Assembly (NCBI RefSeq): GCF_003853645.1
Contig: NZ_QTPO01000021.1
Coordinates: 1-64,000 of the forward strand
DNA: 64,000 nucleotides
Direction of reading: 5' to 3'
DNA from: Burkholderia sp. Bp9143
Lineage (GTDB): Bacteria > Pseudomonadota > Gammaproteobacteria > Burkholderiales > Burkholderiaceae
This document shows, piece by piece, positions 8,522-16,791 of the stretch; the stretch's first letter is position 1, and each line of letters opens with the position of its first letter. Below the pieces are notes generated by a model, which was not told the origin of the DNA, made no database searches, and saw only the letters and a list, made by a program, of their open reading frames with translations. Made by a program: the position numbers and the translations under genes.

Positions 8522-9898
8522 ATGACCACTTTCACGCCCTTCCCCCCGCTCGCCCAGCTCGCCGCCGACCTCGCGGCCGGCCGGACCACGAGCCGCGCGC
8601 TCGTCGACGTCGCGCTCGATCGGATCGCCGATCCGTCCGGCCAGGGTGCCGCCGTCTTCACCGAGGTCGACGCCGACAACGCGCGCGCGGCCGCCGACGC
8701 GCACGATCGCCTGCGTGCCGCGGGCACCGTGCTGTCGCCGCTCGCGGGCATCCCCGTGTCGGTGAAGGACCTGTTCGACGTCGCGGGCCAGGTGACGCGC
8801 GCCGGTTCGCGCGTGCTCGACGGGGCGCCGCCCGCCAAGGCCGACGCGGTCGCGGTCGCACGGCTCAAGCGCGCGGGCGCGGTGCTGGTCGGCCGCACCA
8901 ACATGAGCGAGTTCGCATTCTCGGGGCTCGGCCTGAATCCGCACTTCGGCACGCCCCGTTCGCCGTACCGCCGCGACGTGCCGGGCGACGCGCGGATTGC
9001 CGGCGGCTCGTCGTCCGGCGCGGCCGCGTCCGTCGCCGACGGGATGGCTGCGGTCGCGCTCGGCACCGACACCGGCGGCTCGATCCGCATTCCGGCCGCG
9101 CTGTGCGGGCTCACGGGCTTCAAGCCGACCGCGAGCCGGATCCCGACACAAGGCGGCGTGCCGCTGTCGACCACACTCGACTCGTTCGGCCCGATCGGCC
9201 TGACGGTTGCCTGCTGCGCACTCGTCGACCGGATGCTCGCGGGCCTCGAGCCGCACGTGCCGGCCGCGCGGCCGCTCGAAGGCGTGCGGCTCGGCGTGCT
9301 GACCAACTACGTGACGGACGGCGTCGACGCCGACGTCGCCGCAGCGCTCGACGCATCGCTGAAGCACCTCGAAGCCGCCGGCGCGATCGTCACGGAAGTG
9401 CGCTTTTCCGCGCTCGACCGGTTGCCGGACATCAACCGCTTCGGCTTCTCGCCGATCGAGGCGTACGCGTGGCATCGCCCGCTGCTCGCGCAGCACCGCG
9501 ACCAATACGACCCGCGCGTGCTGTCGCGCATCCTGAAGGGCGAGCCGGCGAGCGCGGCCGACTATCTCGACCTGCTCGCCGCCCGCCACGCGATGCTGGA
9601 CGAAGCGGCGCACACCGTCTGGTCGCGCTTCGACGCGCTCGTCGCGCCGACGGTGCCCGTCGTGCCGCCGCGCATCGCCGAACTCGAAGCGGACGACGCC
9701 GCGTTCACGCGCACCAATGCGCTGATCCTGCGCAACCCGAGCGCGTTCAACTTCCTCGACGCATGCGCATTGTCGTTGCCGTGCCATCCGCGCGACGCGG
9801 CGCCGGTCGGCCTGATGCTCGCGGCCGCACCGCATCGCGACGACGCGCTGCTCGCGATTGGCCAGGCGGTCGAGGCCGTGCTGAACACGATCCGGTGA
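8522..9898 (+). CDS. Amidase (amidase-signature family)
   Basis: 458 residues. It carries the amidase-signature Ser-Ser-Lys triad: Lys in 'IPVSVKDLFDV', the Gly/Ser-rich 'GGSSSGAAASVADG', and the nucleophilic Ser within 'GTDTGGSIRIPAALCG'. The family hydrolyses amides of many kinds, and GatA is a paralogue; absence of gatB/gatC nearby argues for a catabolic amidase. It follows the GntR gene by 7 bases, suggesting substrate-induced expression of a two-gene unit. The start ATG 8522 gives the usual length. Confidence 0.85.
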   Translation: MTTFTPFPPLAQLAADLAAGRTTSRALVDVALDRIADPSGQGAAVFTEVDADNARAAADAHDRLRAAGTVLSPLAGIPVSVKDLFDVAGQVTRAGSRVLDGAPPAKADAVAVARLKRAGAVLVGRTNMSEFAFSGLGLNPHFGTPRSPYRRDVPGDARIAGGSSSGAAASVADGMAAVALGTDTGGSIRIPAALCGLTGFKPTASRIPTQGGVPLSTTLDSFGPIGLTVACCALVDRMLAGLEPHVPAARPLEGVRLGVLTNYVTDGVDADVAAALDASLKHLEAAGAIVTEVRFSALDRLPDINRFGFSPIEAYAWHRPLLAQHRDQYDPRVLSRILKGEPASAADYLDLLAARHAMLDEAAHTVWSRFDALVAPTVPVVPPRIAELEADDAAFTRTNALILRNPSAFNFLDACALSLPCHPRDAAPVGLMLAAAPHRDDALLAIGQAVEAVLNTIR

Positions 9899-10048
9899 TC
9901 GCACGCACGGCATGAAGGCGAGGTGATGGACCGGACGAAGCGGGTGCGGCGGGGTGCCGCACGCGCGCTGTCAGTTTCGTGCCAGATCGTTCGCGCTAAA
10001 ATCGCGCGATTGCTTATCGGACCGACCAACGACAGGAATCCCGCCGAC

Positions 10049-10561
10049 ATGAATGACTACACGCTCGCACTCCGCCGTGAACGCCGCCTGCTGATGCTGC
10101 TCGGCTGGGTGTGCATCGCCCTGCTGGCCGGCGCGCTGTACCTCCAATACGTAAAGAACGAAGATCCGTGCCCGCTGTGCATCATCCAGCGTTACTTCTT
10201 CGCGGCGATCGGGATCTTCGCGTTCCTGGCCGCCGGGATGCGCAACTGGCGCGGCATCTGGGTGCTCGAGCTGCTGATCGCGATCGCCGCGGCCGGCGGC
10301 GTCGGCACCGCCGCGCGGCACCTGTCGATCCAGATGAATCCGGGCTTCAGCTGCGGCTTCGACACGCTGCAGCCGATCGTCGACAGCCTGCCGCCCGCCC
10401 AGTGGTTCCCCGGCATGTTCAAGGTCGCCGGCCTGTGCGAGACGGTCTATCCGCCGATCTTCGGGATCCTCCTGCCCGGCTGGGCGCTGATCGGCTTCGC
10501 CGTGATCCTGCTTGCCGTCGCCTCGAGCCTCTGGCGCCATCGCCGCAAGCTGGCAGGTTGA
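10049..10561 (+). CDS. dsbB: Disulfide bond formation protein B
   Basis: 170 residues with four membrane helices. The two redox pairs needed to reoxidise DsbA are present: CPLC at residues 41-44 in the first periplasmic loop, and Cys102 and Cys130 in the second. The protein passes electrons from periplasmic DsbA to membrane quinones. ATG 10049 is preceded by AGGAA. The next gene on the strand begins more than 400 bases away, so it is probably a single-gene unit. Confidence 0.93.
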   Translation: MNDYTLALRRERRLLMLLGWVCIALLAGALYLQYVKNEDPCPLCIIQRYFFAAIGIFAFLAAGMRNWRGIWVLELLIAIAAAGGVGTAARHLSIQMNPGFSCGFDTLQPIVDSLPPAQWFPGMFKVAGLCETVYPPIFGILLPGWALIGFAVILLAVASSLWRHRRKLAG

Positions 10562-10969
10562 CTGGCCGCGCCGCGCGGTCCGGCCGACCGGTCGAGACCG
10601 CGTGGTCCGCCCTTGTTCGCCCGGCTATGCCGGCGACGTCTCTCGCGGCCGCACCCCGCCGGCCGCGCGTAAACACCTATCCCGGCCGCCGCCCGGATTT
10701 CCGGGTGACCGCGCCTCGCGCGACATCCGCGCGCACGCCCCGCCACGCATGCGTTTCGGCCCGGTGCCCGCGCATCGGCGCCCCGATCCCGCGCGGCGGG
10801 CCTATGATCGACATGATCGCTGTCTGATAGCCCGGATCACCGTCCGGCGATGTTCCCGTCGCGTTGCGGTGCTATCTTCGCGACTGGATGGCGATCTACG
10901 TGCGCGAGGCCAGGCGGTCTCACCTCCTGCGTAACGCGCGCCCGATCCGCAATGTCGACTGGATTCATC
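10562..10969. other. Gene-free GC-rich stretch
   Basis: About 400 bases between dsbB and the small ORF ahead of xdhC. Several frames stay open through high GC, but none has a ribosome site or recognisable sequence. I see no RNA structure that I can support. Confidence 0.4.
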
Positions 10970-11173
10970 ATGACAACGCAAACCATCCGCATCCGTCACC
11001 CTCATGGCGTCCGCACGTTCCGCGGCGTCGTTCGCGCGCGCCTTCGGCGCACGGCCACCGCGCTGAACCAGTCGAGCGGCCGGCCCGCCGCGCTCCCGTC
11101 CTTCCTCGTTGCCGCCGCGCCCGCCAGCCCGCGCCGCGCGTCGCGCCGCGACGTCCCGACCGGAGCGTGCTGA
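10970..11173 (+). CDS. Possible small Arg-rich protein overlapping xdhC start
   Basis: 67 codons from ATG 10970. The product is strongly basic (many Arg) and ends with TGA 11171-11173, whose last base is the first base of the xdhC ATG (TGATG). That arrangement is typical of translational coupling and is the only reason to list it; there is no clear Shine-Dalgarno site and no family resemblance. It may be a leader ORF or chance. Confidence 0.3.
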   Translation: MTTQTIRIRHPHGVRTFRGVVRARLRRTATALNQSSGRPAALPSFLVAAAPASPRRASRRDVPTGAC

Positions 11174-12177
11174 TGGAAGCCTGGCTCGGCGATCTGCAGC
11201 AACTGCTCGCGCACGGTGAAGCGGCCGTGCTCGTGACGGTCGCGCATACCGACGGTTCCGCGCCGCGCGAGGCCGGCACCAAGATGCTCGTCACGCGCGA
11301 CACGGCCCGCCATACGATCGGCGGCGGTCATCTGGAATGGAAGGCGATCGAGATCGCGCGGCACCTGCTGAAGGACGGCGCGCACGTGCCCCACGCGCGC
11401 CGGCTCGAACGGCTCGCGCTCGGCCCGAGCCTCGGCCAGTGCTGCGGCGGCGCGGTCGTGCTCGCGTTCGAGCGGCTCGACGTCGGCGACCTCGGCTGGA
11501 TCATGTCGCTCGCGAAGCGCGTCGCGGCCGGCGCCGCGACCGTGCGTAGCGTATCATTCGGCCCCTTGCCGGGTGCGCCGCTGCTCAGCGAGCCCGAATC
11601 GCCCGCCGCGCGTGCCGATTGCCTGCTGTGGGAAACCGGCGGCGTGTCGCTGATGACCGAAACGATCGCGCCGCATGCGTTCCCCGTCGTGCTGTTCGGC
11701 GCGGGACACATCGGCACCGCGCTCGTGAAGGTGCTGGCGACGCTGCCGTGCCACGTGCGCTGGATCGACGGGCCCGACGCGGCGTTCCCGCCGGCCGAGA
11801 CGCTCGCCGGGATCGGCAATCTCGCGATCGACGCGGTTGCCAGCCCGGCCGATGCCGTCGACGCGGCGCCGCCGCACGCGTACTTCGTCGTGATGACGCA
11901 CGACCACGCACTCGATTTCGTGCTGGCCGAACGCATCCTGCGGCGCGGCGACTATGCGTACTTCGGGATGACCGGGTCGCACACCAAGCGCGTGCAGTTC
12001 GATCATCGGCTGGCAGCGATCGGCATCGACCCGGCCCAGGTCGCGCGGATGCGCTGCCCGATCGGCGTCGAAGGCATCATCGACAAGGCGCCCGAAGTAA
12101 TCGCGATCTCGGTGGCTGCGCAGTTGCTGCAGGCCGTCGAGGCGAACGCGCCCGCGCAGGCTTCCCCTACCTTCTGA
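11173..12177 (+). CDS. xdhC: Xanthine dehydrogenase accessory protein XdhC
   Basis: 334 residues of the XdhC/CoxI family, which binds molybdenum cofactor, supports its sulfuration and delivers it to xanthine dehydrogenase. Visible motifs are the N-terminal 'TVAHTDGSAPREAGTKM', 'GGGHLEWKA', a Cys-rich 'SLGQCCGGAVVL', and a C-terminal Rossmann-like part with 'FGAGHIGTALV' and 'CPIGVEG'. The xdhA/xdhB subunits are not in the window, although the purine deaminases follow directly (18-base gap to the next gene), so the cluster is the tail of, or detached from, the xanthine dehydrogenase locus. Confidence 0.9.
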   Translation: MEAWLGDLQQLLAHGEAAVLVTVAHTDGSAPREAGTKMLVTRDTARHTIGGGHLEWKAIEIARHLLKDGAHVPHARRLERLALGPSLGQCCGGAVVLAFERLDVGDLGWIMSLAKRVAAGAATVRSVSFGPLPGAPLLSEPESPAARADCLLWETGGVSLMTETIAPHAFPVVLFGAGHIGTALVKVLATLPCHVRWIDGPDAAFPPAETLAGIGNLAIDAVASPADAVDAAPPHAYFVVMTHDHALDFVLAERILRRGDYAYFGMTGSHTKRVQFDHRLAAIGIDPAQVARMRCPIGVEGIIDKAPEVIAISVAAQLLQAVEANAPAQASPTF

Positions 12178-13221
<1,044 letters not shown>

Positions 13222-13248
13222 CGGCCGGCATCGAGGTTCGCTAGACAG

Positions 13249-13650
13249 ATGAAACACCGCAACGACATCCGCTTCGTGACGACCGGCTCGGCCCTGCGCC
13301 GTGCCGGCCGCATGCGCGCACCGCACGCGCACGCCGGCGTCGCCCCCGTGGCACGCGTGGCGACGGCGATGTGCGTCGTCGCGCACCGAAGCCTGTCGTT
13401 GCGGCTCGTCAGGCAGCTCGCCGCCGCGCCGGCCGCGATTGCGGTCGCCATCCTGGCGCTTGCCGCCGGGAATCCCGCGATGGCGGCCGCGGCCGCCACG
13501 CTCGCGTGCGCAATCGCAGTCCACGGCGCGCCCCCCTTCGCGCATCGCCGCATCGCGCATGCACGGGTAGCGCCTGCCATGACGTCGCCCGCGCGACACC
13601 GACCGTTTTCTTCTGTTCGCCTTACCTTGATGCAGGACCATTCGTCATGA
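13249..13650 (+). CDS. Hypothetical protein overlapping guaD start
   Basis: 133 codons. The ORF fills the gap between the deaminase and guaD, and its TGA (13648-13650) overlaps the guaD ATG (13647-13649) as ATGA. The product is Ala/Arg-rich with a hydrophobic middle (about residues 57-92) that could span the membrane once or twice. A weak GAGG lies upstream of ATG 13249. No family is recognised. The overlap suggests coupling, but composition alone could keep this frame open. Confidence 0.4.
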   Translation: MKHRNDIRFVTTGSALRRAGRMRAPHAHAGVAPVARVATAMCVVAHRSLSLRLVRQLAAAPAAIAVAILALAAGNPAMAAAAATLACAIAVHGAPPFAHRRIAHARVAPAMTSPARHRPFSSVRLTLMQDHSS

Positions 13651-14969
13651 CGCAAACCGCTTTCCGTTCCCAGTTGCTGACCTTCAACGGCGACCCGGCG
13701 CAGTCGAGCCAGGCCGCGAACCACGAGACCGACGGCCTCCTGATCGTCGACGACGGCAAGGTCGTCGCGGCCGGCCCGTATGCGCGGCTCGCCGCGACGC
13801 TCGCACGCGACGCGGTCGTCCACGACCTGCGCGACAAGCTGATCGTGCCCGGCTTCATCGACACGCACATCCACTATCCGCAGACGGACATGATCGCGTC
13901 GCCGGCCCCCGGCCTGCTGCCGTGGCTCGACAAGTACACGTTCCCGACCGAGCGCCGGTTCGGCGATCCGGAGCATGCGCGCGAGGTCGCCGACTTCTTT
14001 GTCGACGAACTGCTCGCTTGCGGGACGACGAGCGCGCTCGTCTACTGCACCGTGCACAAGCAGTCGGCCGACGCGCTGTTCGCGGCGAGCGACGCGCGCG
14101 ACCTGCGGATGATCGCGGGCAAGGTGCTGATGGACCGCAACTGCCCCGAGTTCCTGCGCGACACCGCGCAATCGGGCTATGACGACAGCGCCGAGCTGAT
14201 CGGCCGCTGGCACGGCAACGGCCGCCAGATGTATGCGCTCACGCCGCGCTTCGCGCCGACGTCCACCGAGGCGCAACTCGAGGCGTGCGGCGAACTCGCG
14301 CGCCGCCATCCGGACGTGTTCGTGCAGAGCCACGTCGCGGAAAACGTCGATGAAGTGAAATGGGTCGCCGAGCTGTTCCCGGGCCACCGCAGCTATCTCG
14401 ACATCTACGATCGTTACGGGCTGCTGCGTCCGCGCGCCGTATACGGCCACTGCATCCACCTCGACGACGAGGACCGCCGCCGGATGGCCGAGACACGCAC
14501 CGTGGTCGCGCACTGCCCGACGTCGAACTTCTTCCTCGGCAGCGGGCTGTTCGACTTCGACAAGGCCGGCGAATACGACGTGCCCGTCACGCTCGCCACC
14601 GACGTCGGCGGCGGCACATCGTTCTCGATGCTGCAGACGATGAACGAGGCGCACAAGGTCGCGCGGCTGTCGGGCCACCACCTGACCGCGACGCGGATGT
14701 TCTGGCTCGCGACGGCCGGCGCCGCGCAGGCGCTCGATCTCGCCGACACGGTCGGCACGCTCGCGCCGCGCACCGAAGCCGACTTCGTCGTGCTCGACCC
14801 GCAGGCCACGCCGCTGCTCGCGCGCCGCACGAAGCGCGCGGAGTCGCTCGAGGAACTGCTGTTCGCGTTCGCGCTGCTCGGCGACGATCGTGCCGTGTAC
14901 CGCACGTACGCGGCCGGCCGGCTCGTACACGAGCGCGGGGCCGTACGCCGCACCGCCGCCGCCGCGTAA
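13647..14969 (+). CDS. guaD: Guanine deaminase
   Basis: 440 residues of the amidohydrolase superfamily. Zinc ligands are in 'PGFIDTHIHYPQTD' (near residues 73-75), further His in 'QSHVAENVDEV' and 'YGHCIHLDD', and the late Asp in 'LATDVGGGTSFSM'. It converts guanine to xanthine, the substrate of xanthine dehydrogenase, matching xdhC and the adenine deaminase upstream. The start overlaps the preceding ORF by four bases. Confidence 0.92.
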   Translation: MTQTAFRSQLLTFNGDPAQSSQAANHETDGLLIVDDGKVVAAGPYARLAATLARDAVVHDLRDKLIVPGFIDTHIHYPQTDMIASPAPGLLPWLDKYTFPTERRFGDPEHAREVADFFVDELLACGTTSALVYCTVHKQSADALFAASDARDLRMIAGKVLMDRNCPEFLRDTAQSGYDDSAELIGRWHGNGRQMYALTPRFAPTSTEAQLEACGELARRHPDVFVQSHVAENVDEVKWVAELFPGHRSYLDIYDRYGLLRPRAVYGHCIHLDDEDRRRMAETRTVVAHCPTSNFFLGSGLFDFDKAGEYDVPVTLATDVGGGTSFSMLQTMNEAHKVARLSGHHLTATRMFWLATAGAAQALDLADTVGTLAPRTEADFVVLDPQATPLLARRTKRAESLEELLFAFALLGDDRAVYRTYAAGRLVHERGAVRRTAAAA

Positions 14970-15057
14970 CTCACGCGCCTTGGCCCCACCCTGCCCCGGC
15001 GTGCGCTGCGGCGCATGCCGGGGCCGCCGAATTCGCCGTGCGCGGCACGCGCCGTGC

Positions 15058-15063
15058 TAGAAT
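15058..15063 (+). promoter_or_regulatory. Putative -10 element (TAGAAT) for the riboswitch transcript
   Basis: TAGAAT ends about 10 bases before the conserved 5' part of the manganese riboswitch, so a start near 15070 would place the aptamer at the 5' end of the mRNA. The -35 region is poor. Confidence 0.4.
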
Positions 15064-15071
15064 TCGCCGCT

Positions 15072-15196
15072 CATTGGGGAGTAGCCGCTCCGCTCGATGT
15101 CCCGCGCCCCCGGCGCGCATCGTGACGGAGGCGTCCGTCAACAGACTTGGCCGTTCGGCCATGGCGGGCGCAGCCACCAGGCCTGGCGAGACCGAT
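15072..15196 (+). ncRNA. yybP-ykoY (manganese) riboswitch
   Basis: The conserved aptamer elements are present in order: GGGGAGTAG at 15076-15084, GTCAACAGACTTGGCC at 15137-15152 followed by a GGCC-loop-GGCC stem, and ACCAGGCCTGGCGAGACC at 15175-15192. These are the invariant pieces of the Mn2+-sensing yybP-ykoY family. It lies about 85 bases ahead of a TMEM165/GDT1-type transporter, the usual partner. After the aptamer a GC-rich stem (about 15205-15230) without a U-run suggests control of translation rather than termination. Confidence 0.92.
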
Positions 15197-15278
15197 GGTT
15201 CACTGCGCGCCGCATCAGGGCCCGGCGCGCGGCGGATCGTCGCTCGCACGCACAACATCGGCCCGTGGAACCCCATAC

Positions 15279-15851
15279 GTGTCTCAAGCCTTCCTGATCT
15301 CCACCGGCGCCGTCGCCCTCGCTGAAATCGGCGACAAGACCCAACTGCTGTCCCTCGTGCTGGCCGCGCGCTATCGCAAGCCCGTGCCGATCATTCTCGG
15401 CGTGCTCGTCGCGACGCTGGTGAACCACGGCTTCGCCGGTGCGCTCGGCGAATGGCTCAGCGCGCTCGTCACGCCGTCGATCATGCGCTGGGCGCTCGCG
15501 TTCTCGTTCATCGCGATGGGGTTGTGGATCCTCGTGCCCGACAAGCTCGATGCCGACGAAGCCAATACGAACCGCTCGCGGCTCGGCGTGTTCGGCGCGA
15601 CGCTCGTCGCGTTCTTCCTCGCGGAAATGGGCGACAAGACGCAGATCGCAACCGTCGCGCTCGCCGCGCGCTTCGAGGATTACATCGGCGTGGTGGCCGG
15701 CACGACCTTCGGGATGATGCTCGCGAACGTGCCCGCGATCCTGCTGGGCGACCGTTTCGCGCACCGCCTGCCGACGAAGCTGGTGCATGGCATCGCGGCC
15801 GTGCTGTTCGTCGTGCTGGGCGCAATGGCGTTGCTGGGCGTCGGAGTCTGA
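15279..15851 (+). CDS. TMEM165/GDT1 (UPF0016) family manganese exporter
   Basis: 190 residues with six predicted membrane helices. The family signature E-x-G-D-K-(T/S) occurs twice, as 'ALAEIGDKTQL' near the N-terminus and 'FLAEMGDKTQI' in the second half, showing the internal duplication of cation/Ca2+ exchangers. Bacterial members such as MneA export Mn2+. The upstream manganese riboswitch supports Mn2+ as the ligand and efflux as the role. GTG 15279 is chosen because the protein then starts one residue before the first helix, as in homologues; the frame is open upstream through the riboswitch and is not coding there. Confidence 0.9.
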   Translation: MSQAFLISTGAVALAEIGDKTQLLSLVLAARYRKPVPIILGVLVATLVNHGFAGALGEWLSALVTPSIMRWALAFSFIAMGLWILVPDKLDADEANTNRSRLGVFGATLVAFFLAEMGDKTQIATVALAARFEDYIGVVAGTTFGMMLANVPAILLGDRFAHRLPTKLVHGIAAVLFVVLGAMALLGVGV

Positions 15852-15903
15852 CGCACGCAGGCAAGTGACGCGGCCGGGCGGCCGCGCCGGTGTCGATACC
15901 GCG

Positions 15904-16605
15904 TTACTTCGCGACCGCCGCGCCCGATGCCGGCACGGCCGGCACCGCACGCTCGTTGGCGGCCGGTGCGGCCGGCCCGCCGCGCTTGTCGACCGGCAGC
16001 CGCACCGTGCGGATCGCCCCGTTCGACAACGGAAACTCGGCGAGCGCGCTGCGCGCGAGGAACGGCATCGCATACAGCAGCGCGCCGTTGTCGCCCGTGG
16101 TGCGCGCGGTCACGTTATAGACCTCCTTGCCGGTCGCGCGCTCGGTGATCCGAATGCCGAGCGTGTAGTCGAAGACCTGGTAGGTCTGCGCGACGTAGCC
16201 CGTCGGCATCGGCCCCCAGGGCCCCCACGGGCCCCACGGCCCGCCCCGCCAGTACGGCCCCGGCCCCATGAACCACGGGTCGTAGTAAACCGGTTGCGGC
16301 ACCGTCACCGGATCGCTGCCGACCCCGTAGGCCAGCCCGACCAGATAGCGTGCCTGCGCGGCCGGCACCTGCCGGAATGCGTACGCGGACAGTTCGTTCG
16401 CGACGATCGGCTCGTAGGTCGACTGCTCGATGCTGTGCTTCTGCGCATCGGTGCGCGTGAAGGCGTAAGTGCGTGTCGCGTCGCTGCCGCTCCAGTCGGA
16501 GAAGGCCGTGACCTGTGTCGTCACGTAGCTGGTGCAGCCCGACAGCAGCGCCACGCACAGCACCGCCGCCCAGCCCGCACCGCGTTGAATCCATTCGCGT
16601 TTCAT
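15904..16605 (-). CDS. DUF4136 family lipoprotein
   Basis: 233 residues. The N-terminus is a lipoprotein signal (VLCVALLSGC, lipobox LSGC), so the mature protein is probably anchored in the outer or inner membrane. The body shows the DUF4136 pattern ('TYAFTR', a helix pair, then 'TLGIRITERATGKEVYNVTARTT'). A distinctive Gly/Pro/Trp run, GPYWRGGPWGPWGPWGPM, interrupts the domain. ATG 16605 has GAGGA upstream on the minus strand. It is divergent from pepN. Function unknown. Confidence 0.78.
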   Translation of the reverse strand: MKREWIQRGAGWAAVLCVALLSGCTSYVTTQVTAFSDWSGSDATRTYAFTRTDAQKHSIEQSTYEPIVANELSAYAFRQVPAAQARYLVGLAYGVGSDPVTVPQPVYYDPWFMGPGPYWRGGPWGPWGPWGPMPTGYVAQTYQVFDYTLGIRITERATGKEVYNVTARTTGDNGALLYAMPFLARSALAEFPLSNGAIRTVRLPVDKRGGPAAPAANERAVPAVPASGAAVAK

Positions 16606-16791
16606 GTCGATCCTCGTCGATCCGTCACCCGTACGTCGCACCGCGCGAACCGCACGGGATGCCGATAATACGCGGACTCCCGGAACCGGTAAAAAGTTCG
16701 CCCGACACGCGGCCGCAAGGCTTTGTACAATGGCCCGGTTGACCCGGCCCGCGCTGCGGGCCCGATCCCCACTCCACCGATCTCGACGACC

